A DNA stretch of 64,000 nt from assembly GCA_964251665.1 (NCBI GenBank), contig CAXUKO010000015.1:102178-166177 (forward strand). Reading direction: 5' to 3'. Positions 17,238-25,507 of the stretch are shown here, piece by piece. Position numbers and translations under genes: made by a program. The notes beneath the pieces are model-generated. The model worked only from the letters and a program-made list of their open reading frames with translations, was not told where the DNA came from and did no database searches. Origin of the DNA: JBBQLG01 sp964251665. GTDB taxonomy: Bacteria > Bacteroidota > Bacteroidia > Cytophagales > Spirosomataceae. The stretch's first letter is position 1, and each line of letters opens with the position of its first letter.

Positions 17238-18436
17238 AGCTGTTCATTCAAATCGACCTGCCGGGATAGCACCGACGAAAGCAGGAGCATGATGGCGACT
17301 ACAGCCAAACCCCACGACAAACCATAGGCTTCGGCAACGAAACCAATCACGGGCGGGCCAGCCAGGAAACCGACAAAACTAAAGGTAGCGAATGTCGCCA
17401 GGCCAGCCGCCGGGGGAATGCCCGGAATGCGGAGCGCAGCCGCGTACAGAATCGGTGCCCCGAGGGAACAACCCGCACCCAGAATGGCAAAACCCAGCAG
17501 ACCCGTTACCGGAAAGGGGAGGAGGATGGCAACTAATAACCCCAATGCCCCGATGATGCCACCCATTTGCAGCCAGCGTTTGGCACCGATTCGCGGAATA
17601 AGCGCATCACCGGCAAAACGCCCGAGGGTCATGGTGAGCGAAAAGGCACCAAACCCCAGCGCGGCAATCTGATTTGTAGCGCCCAGCGATTCGCGCAGGT
17701 AAACCGCGCTCCAGTCGAAGGCAATACCTTCGCCCATGGCCACGGCCAGCCCCACAAAAATCATAATCAGCAGAGCCAGATTGGGCCGGACAAAAGACGA
17801 GGTGGAGGAAACGGGCTGCGCTGGAATACTCATGAGGACCGGCCGCAGCCAGAAGGTTAACAGCATAATCAGGACCGCCATAACCACCATGTGGGTGGCG
17901 GGTGAGATATGCAGCGCAATAATGGACCCGGCAATGCCCGACCCAATCATCCCGCCCAGACTCCACATGCCGTGGCAGGACGACATAATCGAAATGCCCT
18001 CGGCCCGTTCGACATTGGTGGCGCAGGTATTCATGGCTACGTTGATGAGTGCGTTGCACAGTCCTACCATGTATAGCCCAATGCCCAGTACAATCACGTT
18101 GGGTGCGTTGATGGGTATGCAAATGCTCAGACAAAGGGCAACGGCTGCCCAGAAACAGGCCTGTGCTTCGCCCAGTTTGGCGATGATTTTACCCGTGAAC
18201 GGATTCATGGTAATCAGACCCGCAGGCAGGGCAAACAGTACCAGACCCAACTCGCTGTCGGAGAGGTGCAGGTGTTGCTTCACGTAGGGGATGTGCGCGA
18301 CCCAACTCCCGAACAGGAGGCTGTCAGTGGCAAAGACCAGACCGACTACCCGCGCCTGTGGATGGCTGAAGAATGTCAGCAGGTTACGGACAAATAAGTT
18401 GCTGCGCCAGTTGATGGATGGATTCATTGTATTCAT
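17234..18436 (-). CDS. MFS transporter (YbjJ-like)
   Basis: This 400-residue inner-membrane protein has about 12 hydrophobic segments and the general shape of a major facilitator. The early FGSWVAHIPYVKQHLHLSDSELG stretch, the GKIIAKLGEAQ loop and MSSCHGMWSLGGMIGSGIAG resemble the YbjJ branch. Substrates there are poorly defined and may be sugars or small metabolites. In E. coli ybjJ is next to a HAD phosphatase gene. Here the transporter overlaps a HAD gene by four bases, a similar pairing. An AraC-type regulator gene is divergent across a 316-base gap and is a likely regulator. A second in-frame ATG at 18427 is an alternative start. Confidence 0.85.
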   Translation of the reverse strand: MNTMNPSINWRSNLFVRNLLTFFSHPQARVVGLVFATDSLLFGSWVAHIPYVKQHLHLSDSELGLVLFALPAGLITMNPFTGKIIAKLGEAQACFWAAVALCLSICIPINAPNVIVLGIGLYMVGLCNALINVAMNTCATNVERAEGISIMSSCHGMWSLGGMIGSGIAGSIIALHISPATHMVVMAVLIMLLTFWLRPVLMSIPAQPVSSTSSFVRPNLALLIMIFVGLAVAMGEGIAFDWSAVYLRESLGATNQIAALGFGAFSLTMTLGRFAGDALIPRIGAKRWLQMGGIIGALGLLVAILLPFPVTGLLGFAILGAGCSLGAPILYAAALRIPGIPPAAGLATFATFSFVGFLAGPPVIGFVAEAYGLSWGLAVVAIMLLLSSVLSRQVDLNEQL

Positions 18437-18752
18437 AGAACAAAATTAGCCCATCGACCAGCCACCTGCCTACTACACTATTAGCGCAAAGTGATGGTGT
18501 ATTGCTTTTTCTGTTGAATAATTAGCGTAAATTTGGATAACTGACAACCGTTAAACGCGCAAACGCGAAGAGTGTAACACGTTATACAAAGCATAAAGCC
18601 CTGTTTGGCACGTGCCGCAAACTCCGCAGATCCCGATGAGCCAGATGTAAGTCAAGTAGTATCAGCCCACAGCTAAAGCAGGGGGCTGATAGCGATCACA
18701 AAACGCTGTTACCTCTGTGCAACCTCTGTTTTCTCTGTGTTTAAAAAATACT
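18437..18752. promoter_or_regulatory. Divergent control region of the MFS-HAD operon and the AraC gene
   Basis: On the minus strand TAATTTTG, close to the MFS start, matches the Bacteroidota TAnnTTTG element. No good TTTG is found 19 bases before it. A perfect 10-base palindrome GGCACGTGCC lies at 18607-18616. A hairpin with eight-base arms (ATCAGCCC and GGGCTGAT) lies at 18661-18690, in the probable AraC leader. These are candidate operator sites. I see no gene here. Confidence 0.45.
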
Positions 18753-19601
18753 ATGCGCCTGCAATTTGAAAAAATAGAACCTGAAGCCGGTAGTTCATTC
18801 CGCTTTATGCACCATACGGAGCCGAACAGCTGCCGGGTATTCTGGCATTACCATCCCGAATACGAAATCGTATTTATCCCCAACGGACGGGGGAAACGCC
18901 ATATTGGTCAGCATATTTCGCACTATACAGATGGGCAATTAGTGTTTATTGGTCCCGGTTTGCCACATCTTAATTTCAGTTACGGAGCTGAAGACCAGAT
19001 TGACGAGTGGATTGTGCAGCTGCGCGATGATTTTTTGGGGACGGACTTTCTTCAAAAGCCGGAGCTGGCTGCCGTCCGGCGCTTGTTCGAGCGGGCAAAG
19101 CAGGGACTTTCGTTCGGGTTGGCCACCAAACAAAAGGTGGGTGAGCAACTTTGCCGGTTACCGGGTCTGCCGCCCTTTCAGCGAATGTTAACCCTGTTAC
19201 AGATTTTCAATGAACTCGCCGTCGCCGACGATGTGGAACTGCTGCATGCGGATGGAACGCAGTTCGACATTAACCCCCGCGAACAGGAGCGCGTTAACCG
19301 GATTTATCAGTTTGTAGAAGCCAACTACCGCCAGCCCATCGACATTCGGGAAGTGGCCGATCTGAGCAACCTGACCGTGCCCGCATTCTGCCGCTATTTC
19401 AAACGGATGACGCATCTGACCTTTACCGACTTTGTGAACGAATACCGGGTTAGTCAGGCGCGTCGGGCACTCAACAGTGCCCGCACCGTGGCTGATATTG
19501 GTTTCGACGTTGGTTTCAACAACCTGTCGCACTTTAACAAGACATTTAAAGCCATCACCGGACAAACGCCATCGGCTTACCGGCAGGCGGTGGTGGTTTG
19601 A
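18753..19601 (+). CDS. AraC family transcriptional regulator
   Basis: The 282-residue protein starts at the ATG at 18753; an upstream ATG at 18717 adds an unlikely leader. The N-terminal half is a cupin sensor (FWHYHPEYEIVFIPNG and HYTDGQLVFIGPGLPH). The C-terminal 100 residues hold two helix-turn-helix motifs, IREVADLSNLTVPAFCRYFK and ADIGFDVGFNNLSHFNKTFK, ending in GQTPSAYR. Such regulators often sense a sugar and activate a neighbouring operon. The divergent MFS-HAD operon is the obvious candidate target, by position only. Its stop is three bases from the convergent lipoprotein gene. Confidence 0.9.
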   Translation: MRLQFEKIEPEAGSSFRFMHHTEPNSCRVFWHYHPEYEIVFIPNGRGKRHIGQHISHYTDGQLVFIGPGLPHLNFSYGAEDQIDEWIVQLRDDFLGTDFLQKPELAAVRRLFERAKQGLSFGLATKQKVGEQLCRLPGLPPFQRMLTLLQIFNELAVADDVELLHADGTQFDINPREQERVNRIYQFVEANYRQPIDIREVADLSNLTVPAFCRYFKRMTHLTFTDFVNEYRVSQARRALNSARTVADIGFDVGFNNLSHFNKTFKAITGQTPSAYRQAVVV

Positions 19602-19604
19602 TGA

Positions 19605-20087
19605 TCAATAGGCGGGTCGTGGCACGTTGCCTTCGATTATAGCGTCAGTAACGAGTTGGTTGACTACAGCGCGGGGGCGGATGTTTAAAGTGACAGCTTT
19701 CCAGAATGGCTTACGGTCGGGGAGAGAGACCATCTGAACAAAAAACTCGTTATAAGCAGTGATGTATTTTCCAGAACCAGCGGTAAAATTTCGGTCGAAA
19801 TCGATTGTCAGCATCACCCCGCTTTTGCACTCCAGTACTTTCTGACTGATCAGCGAGTCCGGGTTACCAAAGGCTAACTTGCTGATGTCCAGTACACAGA
19901 CATCGTAGTCGTCGGGAAAGGACGTGAGCCAGGAGTTCAGGTAAGTAGGTGCTGAATCCGTTAGTTTTGAAACGACCAAAATTCGTTTAAACCGGTGCAG
20001 CGACTCATAATCGGTGTTTGTTTTGAAGTTGTTAACCACGCAGCCGGTTAACAAAAAAAGCAGTAGACAGTAGAAGCCAACTTTCAT
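19605..20087 (-). CDS. Predicted lipoprotein of unknown function
   Basis: A 160-residue protein with a short signal peptide and lipobox LTGC (Cys16), so it is probably a lipoprotein. The mature part begins with an Asn/Thr-rich linker and then has alternating strands and helices (KRILVVSKL, YDVCVLDIS, SGVMLTIDFDRN). I do not recognise a family. It is a single gene, convergent with the AraC regulator and divergent from sdaA. Confidence 0.72.
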   Translation of the reverse strand: MKVGFYCLLLFLLTGCVVNNFKTNTDYESLHRFKRILVVSKLTDSAPTYLNSWLTSFPDDYDVCVLDISKLAFGNPDSLISQKVLECKSGVMLTIDFDRNFTAGSGKYITAYNEFFVQMVSLPDRKPFWKAVTLNIRPRAVVNQLVTDAIIEGNVPRPAY

Positions 20088-20281
20088 AGGTGCAGGGAGT
20101 GAATGTGTTCACAAAGTAGCTCTCCTATTGAAAACGGTGCGTTAAAGGCCTGTTAAAAACACAGTGCTGCCGAATTAATTTACACTGAAAGCCATTCAAT
20201 CACTCAACATCTGTAACCTCTGGCGTTAGTTAAGACAAACCCGACTCCAGTTATCCAGCCGACTTCATCGACATCATTGAT

Positions 20282-21658
20282 ATGAGTAGTTCACCCATTA
20301 CAACTTCCTTTTTTGACCTCTTCAAGGTGGGGCCCGGCCCGTCGAGTTCGCATACCATTGGCCCGATGAAAGCCGCTTTCGACTTTCTACAGCGCATCGG
20401 CCAGTTGCCCGAACTGGTTTTGCAGCGTGCCACCAGCATTCGGGTGTACCTCTACGGATCGCTGAGTGCTACGGGTAAAGGACACGGCACCGACCGCGCC
20501 ATTATAGCCGGCTTGCTCGGCTGGCAACCCGAAACCACCGACCCGGACGCGTTGCTGAAACTCCTGAAAGACCCTGCCGTGACCTATCCCGTACACATTG
20601 GCTCAACCCAACTTCTGTTAGGTGATCAGACCATCGTTTTTGAGCGTAAACGGTACGAATCGCCCTACGCCAACACGATGGTGCTGCGGTTACTGGCGGG
20701 CGAAGAGATGCTGGCTAAAGAGGAATATTACTCCATCGGTGGCGGTTTTATCCTGCGGAAAGGCGAGGTGGTAACGGACCCTGCCAGCGTAGCTATCCCG
20801 TATCCGTATAGCACGATGAAGGAATTAAAGGCGCATTTGAGTACCACACGACTTCCCCTGGAAACCGTACTGCTGGCCAACGAAATTGCCCTGACCGGCC
20901 GGTCGGCCAAAGAAATTAACCAGCGGATCGATCAGATTCTGGACTTCATGCACCGGGCTGTCCGGCGGGGTTTGCGACAAAAGGGCACGCTGCCGGGTTC
21001 CATTAAACTACGCCGAAAAGCACCCCTGCTGTTTAAACAGGCACAGGGGCTATCACAGTCGGCGGATAGCTTTCTCATTTTCCTGAATGCGTATTGTCTG
21101 GCGGCTTCCGAAGAGAATGCAGCCGGTGGTATTGTCGTTACGGCCCCCACCTCCGGCGCGTCGGGCGTAATTCCGGGACTAACGTATCTGGCCAAAAACC
21201 ACTTCCATTACGACAGAGCGACCCTCCGAAAAGGCATGTGGGCGGCAGCGGCTGTCGGCTTTCTGGTGAAACACAATGCCAGCATTTCGGGGGCAGAAAT
21301 GGGGTGCATGGGCGAAATCGGTTCGGCCTCGGCGATGGGTGCCGCTTTTCTAACTTACGCGGCCGGTAAGTCCATCGAAGCAGTTGAGTCTGCCGCCGAA
21401 ATCGGCATTGAGCATCATCTCGGCATGACTTGTGATCCCATTGGCGGCTACGTCCAGATTCCCTGCATCGAGCGCAATGCAATGGGAGCGGTAAAAGCTT
21501 ACAATGCGTTTTTGCTGGCCTCGTCCGGTTCGCCTGCCATGCAGAAAATCTCCCTCGATTCGGTCATCAAAGTCATGAAAGCCACTGGCCGTGATATGTC
21601 TACCCGCTACAAGGAAACCTCCGAAGCCGGGCTGGCCCTGAGCGCCACAGAGTGCTGA
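20282..21658 (+). CDS. sdaA: L-serine ammonia-lyase, iron-sulfur dependent
   Basis: This cytosolic enzyme deaminates L-serine to pyruvate and ammonia using a 4Fe-4S cluster. The beta domain (FDLFKVGPGPSSSHTIGPM, GSLSATGKGHGTD) and alpha domain are fused in one 458-residue chain, the type 2 arrangement. Cluster cysteines are Cys342 (GCMGE), Cys384 (TCDPIGG) and Cys395 (IPCIERN). The very last residue is Cys458. In the characterised Legionella enzyme the C-terminal cysteine folds into the active site and binds the cluster iron, and the same layout is present here. APTSGASGVIPG is also conserved. The gene stands alone. Confidence 0.96.
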   Translation: MSSSPITTSFFDLFKVGPGPSSSHTIGPMKAAFDFLQRIGQLPELVLQRATSIRVYLYGSLSATGKGHGTDRAIIAGLLGWQPETTDPDALLKLLKDPAVTYPVHIGSTQLLLGDQTIVFERKRYESPYANTMVLRLLAGEEMLAKEEYYSIGGGFILRKGEVVTDPASVAIPYPYSTMKELKAHLSTTRLPLETVLLANEIALTGRSAKEINQRIDQILDFMHRAVRRGLRQKGTLPGSIKLRRKAPLLFKQAQGLSQSADSFLIFLNAYCLAASEENAAGGIVVTAPTSGASGVIPGLTYLAKNHFHYDRATLRKGMWAAAAVGFLVKHNASISGAEMGCMGEIGSASAMGAAFLTYAAGKSIEAVESAAEIGIEHHLGMTCDPIGGYVQIPCIERNAMGAVKAYNAFLLASSGSPAMQKISLDSVIKVMKATGRDMSTRYKETSEAGLALSATEC

Positions 21659-21739
21659 AACCGTTCCCTTACTTTGAGAACATTCTTAAAAGTCTACAGT
21701 TTTAGTAGGCAGATTCTCAACGTAAACAGGTTATCAATC

Positions 21740-22120
21740 ATGCGCTTTATTTCAACCAAAGTACACGGAATGATCGATTATGTGGCCGGCATACTCTTCA
21801 TTGCGTCGCCGTGGTTATTCGGCTTCGCTGATGGTGGTGCGGCTCAATGGGTGCCTATTGTGGTCGGGCTGGCAACGCTGGCTACGTCGCTGATGACAGA
21901 TTATGAGTTAGGCGTGATGAAGGTGGTGTCGGTGCCGATGCACCTGACACTTGATGTAATTGAGGGGCTGTTGCTGATTGCATCGCCCTGGCTGTTCGGT
22001 TTTGCTGACTTTGCCCACTGGCCACACGTTATTTTCGGAATTATGGCGCTCGGGTCCGGCCTGATGACGCGCAAAATTGCTTACGATAATCATAGTCCGG
22101 TGCAGATGACGCAACCTTAA
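21740..22120 (+). CDS. SPW repeat membrane protein
   Basis: The 126-residue protein has two copies of the SPW motif (FIASPWLFGFADG and LIASPWLFGFADF), each inside a transmembrane pair, giving about four membrane helices. This is the SPW/DUF family of small inner-membrane proteins, whose role is unknown. The N-terminus starts at the ATG at 21740; the upstream ATG at 21674 adds a non-hydrophobic, unlikely leader. The gene follows sdaA by 81 bases and ends at a terminator. Confidence 0.85.
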   Translation: MRFISTKVHGMIDYVAGILFIASPWLFGFADGGAAQWVPIVVGLATLATSLMTDYELGVMKVVSVPMHLTLDVIEGLLLIASPWLFGFADFAHWPHVIFGIMALGSGLMTRKIAYDNHSPVQMTQP

Positions 22121-22139
22121 TCAACACAATACCAAAGGA

Positions 22140-22187
22140 AATGGGGGTGAGGCAAGACGGACAAAACCGGGCTGATTCACCCCCATT
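22140..22187 (+). terminator. Terminator after the SPW gene
   Basis: An 11-base stem (22140-22150 with 22177-22187) has a 26-base loop and is followed directly by a T run (ATTTTTGG). It lies 19 bases after the stop codon. Confidence 0.8.
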
Positions 22188-22265
22188 TTTGGTTTATAGG
22201 CTGGTTCCTGAACGAACGACGGCTTACCTGTTCGAATAATCAACGAAAAACAGTAGGTTCGGCGC

Positions 22266-23390
22266 ATGAAAACGCTCCTCCTGTTTAGCTGCCTACTCCT
22301 TACCGGGACAACCTATCAGCGATCTATCGGCGCAGATCAGCCTATATTCAAGCGCCAGTTTGTGGCGGCCGAAAGTTACGAATCCGCAGCAGTGTTCGAC
22401 GTGGATAAGAATGGTACGCCGGATATCGTCTCCGGCGACTTCTGGTACGAGGGACCGCTGTTCCGAAAACGTCATCTGATTGGCAATCAACGGCGCGAAG
22501 ACCAGTATTACGATGATTTTTCGACCATTCCGCTGGATGTCAACGCCGACGGCCGTACCGATGTAGTAACTGGCGGCTGGTGGGGCGGTAAGCTGCGCTG
22601 GCTCGAAAACCCGACTGGTACAGCAAAACCCGATGGTGAATGGCCGGTTCACGAGATAGCCACCGTCGGCAATATCGAAACGACCCGTGCCTGGGATGTG
22701 GATAGCGACGGAACGCCCGAAATAGTACCCAACAATCCCGGTAAGCCCCTGAAATATTTCACGCTCAAAAATGGCGTCTTTCAGCAAGTCGACGTAGCGC
22801 CCACGCAGGGGCATGGCCTTGGTTTTGGCGATGTAAACGGCGATGGGCAGGGCGATTTTATTGTCAGTGACGGTTGGCTCGAAGCGGGTAAAACGGGCTG
22901 GACGCTGCATCCTGAGTTTTCGCTCGGTACTGCCAGTGTCCCCATCCTGGTTGTCGACGTAAACGGCGATAAACAGAATGATCTGATTGTAGGGCAGGGG
23001 CATGGCTACGGGCTGCACTGGTATGAACAGCGGGTTGAGCCGGGCAACAAGCGGTTATGGGAAAAGCACCTGATCGACGACAAAAATTCGCAGTACCACA
23101 CGATGGAATGGTTCGATATTACGGGCGATGGCCAACCGGAGTTGATTACCGGCAAGCGGTTTCGGGCGCATAATGATAACGACCCCGGCACGAATGACCC
23201 GGTCGGGCTGTACTATTTCACCTGGGATGGTAAAGCGTTCGTAAAACACATCATTGCGTCCGGCCCGGCGGGGGAGGGCAAAGGCACCGGCATTTATTTC
23301 GCCATCGCCGACCTGCGAAACACCGGCCGAAAAGACATTGTGGTGGCGGGAAAAGACGGGCTGGCCGTTTTTTTCAATCAAGCTCACTGA
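22266..23390 (+). CDS. Secreted VCBS/FG-GAP repeat protein
   Basis: The 374-residue protein has an N-terminal signal peptide (about 18 residues) and seven calcium-loop repeats of the D-x-D-x-D/N-G type: DVDKNGTPDIV, DVNADGRTDVV, DVDSDGTPEIV, DVNGDGQGDFI, DVNGDKQNDLI, DITGDGQPELI and DLRNTGRKDIV. Seven such units should close one seven-bladed beta-propeller, as in integrin-alpha or FG-GAP domains. No catalytic motif is visible, so binding of a ligand or a structural role is likely. It has no sorting domain and probably resides in the periplasm. The sixth and seventh loops lack some acidic ligands. Confidence 0.85.
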   Translation: MKTLLLFSCLLLTGTTYQRSIGADQPIFKRQFVAAESYESAAVFDVDKNGTPDIVSGDFWYEGPLFRKRHLIGNQRREDQYYDDFSTIPLDVNADGRTDVVTGGWWGGKLRWLENPTGTAKPDGEWPVHEIATVGNIETTRAWDVDSDGTPEIVPNNPGKPLKYFTLKNGVFQQVDVAPTQGHGLGFGDVNGDGQGDFIVSDGWLEAGKTGWTLHPEFSLGTASVPILVVDVNGDKQNDLIVGQGHGYGLHWYEQRVEPGNKRLWEKHLIDDKNSQYHTMEWFDITGDGQPELITGKRFRAHNDNDPGTNDPVGLYYFTWDGKAFVKHIIASGPAGEGKGTGIYFAIADLRNTGRKDIVVAGKDGLAVFFNQAH

Positions 23391-23412
23391 AGCGGGAGAA
23401 CGGGCCAAAGCG

Positions 23413-23420
23413 TACCTTTG
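23413..23420 (+). promoter_or_regulatory. Possible -7 promoter element
   Basis: TACCTTTG matches the TAnnTTTG consensus and lies 24 bases before the ATG of the hydroxylase gene. The matching TTTG upstream is not evident, so this is tentative. Confidence 0.4.
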
Positions 23421-23444
23421 TTATTCATTAACAAACCTGCCGCC

Positions 23445-24218
23445 ATGAACTTCCAACTCTTTCAACAAGCAGATCCTGTCTGGCTTACGCTGATTGTGTT
23501 TATGAGTCACCTGCTCCGCTACCTGATCGTAGCCGGGCTGTTTTTCGGTATTTATTATAGCTGGAAAAAACAGAACCGGGCGCGCCGGAAGATTCAGCAG
23601 CGGATACCCAAAAACAAGGATTACCAGCGCGAGATTATGTATTCCGTTGGCACCGTGCTGGTGTTTACGGGTATCACCTTCCTGATGGCCAGTCCGCTGA
23701 TTCGGGGGCATAACCTGATGTACCGACACTGGTCCGATTACGGAACGGCCTATGGACTGCTTTCGTTTCTGGGCCTGATCCTATTCCACGATACCTATTT
23801 TTACTGGACGCACCGGGCCATGCACCACCCCCGGGTGTTTAAACTGCTGCACTTAGTACATCACAAATCAACTAATCCATCGCCCTGGGCGGCTTATGCA
23901 TTTCACCCGCTCGAAGCCATTGTTGAAGCGGCCGTTGTTCCTATTGTCACATTTGTGCTGCCGCTGCACCCGCTGACGATCTTCGCGTTTCTGATTTTTA
24001 TGATTGTTTATAACGTCTATGGCCACTTAGGCTGGGAGTTGTACCCCAAAAACTTCAACCGGCACCCGCTGGGTAAATGGCTGAACACGTCGGTGAGCCA
24101 CAACCAGCATCACCAGTTTTTTACCGGCAACTACGGCCTGTATTTCCGCTTCTGGGACGAATGGATGGGCACCACCCGCCCCGATTACGACGCAGCTTTT
24201 GATAAGGTCAGTAAATAA
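23445..24218 (+). CDS. Sterol desaturase / fatty acid hydroxylase family membrane protein
   Basis: This 257-residue integral membrane enzyme has several hydrophobic helices and the eight-histidine di-iron motifs of the family: HDTYFYWTHRAMHH, HLVHHKS and HNQHHQF, plus an isolated H in the AFHPLE segment. Members hydroxylate or desaturate lipid acyl chains or sterol-like substrates in the membrane. In Bacteroidota similar proteins act in carotenoid or sphingolipid tailoring, but nothing nearby settles the substrate. The start is the ATG at 23445, placed after a candidate -7 element. Confidence 0.88.
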   Translation: MNFQLFQQADPVWLTLIVFMSHLLRYLIVAGLFFGIYYSWKKQNRARRKIQQRIPKNKDYQREIMYSVGTVLVFTGITFLMASPLIRGHNLMYRHWSDYGTAYGLLSFLGLILFHDTYFYWTHRAMHHPRVFKLLHLVHHKSTNPSPWAAYAFHPLEAIVEAAVVPIVTFVLPLHPLTIFAFLIFMIVYNVYGHLGWELYPKNFNRHPLGKWLNTSVSHNQHHQFFTGNYGLYFRFWDEWMGTTRPDYDAAFDKVSK

Positions 24219-24224
24219 GTTTGT

Positions 24225-24326
24225 GGTTTGTGGTGTCGGTTTCTCAAAACCGACTCGCTTGCGTCAGCAGATGTTTTGCCCCGGAAATCAGCCTGTGTCA
24301 GTTTTGAGAAACCGACACCACAAACC
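24225..24326. terminator. 26-base inverted repeat between convergent gene and pseudogene
   Basis: Bases 24225-24250 are the exact reverse complement of 24301-24326, with a 50-base spacer. It follows the hydroxylase stop by six bases and ends one base before the stop codon of the convergent HtrA remnant. A T-rich stretch follows on plus. It may act as a terminator, although the long spacer is unusual and a repeat element is possible. Confidence 0.55.
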
Positions 24327-24327
24327 C

Positions 24328-24600
24328 TTATTTTATTTCTCCCGGCGTTACCATCACTCCCCGCTGACGGCCATCGCGCTGCACGGTAATCTGGGTGTTG
24401 CGGCCAATGGTGGCATCGGTCAGGGGCCTGACTGGGGGCACCTACCGACCGCTAACCCGGATCTTCACGACAGAGGGGCTTACTTTTTTGGCTACATTTA
24501 CCACTGTATGCGAGTACGCATCCAGCAGGGGCGCATCGGATTCGGGTGTGTTGCTGGTGTTGGGCGTGTAGTCAGGTGCACTAATTTGGTAGGTGTTCAT
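24328..24600 (-). pseudogene. HtrA/DegP-type serine protease remnant with internal deletion
   Basis: Reading minus from the ATG at 24600, the first 52 codons include LLDAYSHTVVNVAKKVSPSV and VKIRV, the start of an S1C trypsin-like domain of HtrA proteases. An in-frame TAG follows at codon 53. The same frame then gives PLTDATIGRNTQITVQRDG and VMVTPGE up to a stop at 24328. That is the end of a PDZ domain. Almost all of the protease domain, including the catalytic triad, is missing, so a deletion joined the two ends. The C-terminal codons remain well preserved, suggesting a fairly recent event. Confidence 0.75.
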
Positions 24601-24779
24601 GGTGTTTGTTGTTTAGTACCAGCCGCACCCAACGTTTATGCCAGATGTAAAATGCCCTTCCGTTTCACGCAGCAGCCGCCAGATTGCCTGGGATAAGTAC
24701 GTTTTCCGACGTGAGCGAGCCCTGTTCTTTACTCAAACAGATGAGTTGGAACCGTTTCCTGTAAAAAGTCAGTATACCG

Positions 24780-24956
24780 ATGGAGTTTGATGAATACCTT
24801 CGTCTGAAGAAAATTGACCCGGAGCTGTTCCGGGCGGCCGAGCCGAACCGCTATGCTGAATGGGCGCGACTCTTTGCGCAATTGAGTGCGGAAAGTTTTA
24901 CAGCGCAGAAAAAATTTCTGATAAACGATACCCGAAGATTATACATGATTCGTTAA
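24780..24956 (+). CDS. Small hypothetical protein, 58 residues
   Basis: An ATG-initiated frame encodes a balanced, protein-like sequence starting MEFDEYLRLKKIDPELF and continuing with RYAEWARLF, and it ends at the TAA at 24954. It is charged and helical, with no signal peptide or membrane segment. The composition (Asp/Glu/Lys/Arg with regular hydrophobics) looks coding. It lies 59 bases before the DUF4332 gene in the same direction, so both could share a transcript. No family recognised. Confidence 0.6.
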   Translation: MEFDEYLRLKKIDPELFRAAEPNRYAEWARLFAQLSAESFTAQKKFLINDTRRLYMIR

Positions 24957-25015
24957 TTTTCAGAAAGCAGTCTGACTGTCAGGCTTCTACCATTCACCAA
25001 GTTTATTATTTACCT

Positions 25016-25423
25016 ATGAGTGTACACGTAAGCGAACTAAAAGGAGTTACAGACGCCATCCTGAATGTACTGAAGGCGCAGGGCCTGGGCGACAGCGAGT
25101 CGATGCTGGTAGCCGCCAAAACGCCCAAAGATCGTAAGGCACTGGCCGAAGCCGCCGGAGTTGATGCCTCCGTTATTCTCGAACTGGCCAACCGGGCTGA
25201 CTTAACGCGGGTAAAAGGCATTGGCCGGGTCTACAGTGATTTGATGGAAGAAGCCGGTGTTGACACGGTAAAGGAACTGGCACACCGGGCACCAACCAAC
25301 CTGCACGCCAAACTTATTGAAATTAACCGCGTCCGGCAGTTTACGCAACGTCCCCCCTCGGTTGATCAGGTAACTGATTTTGTGGAGCAGGCCAAGTCGC
25401 TGCCGGGTATGCTGGAGTATTAA
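25016..25423 (+). CDS. DUF4332 domain-containing protein
   Basis: The 135-residue cytosolic protein consists of helix-hairpin-helix-like repeats (LKAQGLGDSESML, RVKGIGRVYSDLMEEAGVDT, VKELAHRAPTNL) typical of DUF4332. Members resemble the Rad51 N-terminal or polymerase HhH folds and may bind nucleic acid, but the function is not established. The start at 25016 is chosen because the longer frame from 24860 overlaps the preceding small gene out of frame. A strong terminator follows. Confidence 0.82.
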   Translation: MSVHVSELKGVTDAILNVLKAQGLGDSESMLVAAKTPKDRKALAEAAGVDASVILELANRADLTRVKGIGRVYSDLMEEAGVDTVKELAHRAPTNLHAKLIEINRVRQFTQRPPSVDQVTDFVEQAKSLPGMLEY

Positions 25424-25437
25424 ACAGGCATTTATTG

Positions 25438-25500
25438 GTGACGGTCGGCCGCTGCCATTCGTAGTAAAGACAACTACAAACGGCAGCGGCCGACCGTCAC
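25438..25500. terminator. Bidirectional terminator, 19-base perfect stem
   Basis: Bases 25438-25456 pair perfectly with 25482-25500 around a 25-base loop. The hairpin sits between the convergent DUF4332 and cdaA genes. Confidence 0.8.
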
Positions 25501-25507
25501 AAACTAA

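Noticed and set aside
24199..24696. 165-residue plus-strand ORF
   Set aside because: It overlaps the inverted repeat and is antisense to the HtrA remnant, whose minus-strand frame explains the sequence better.
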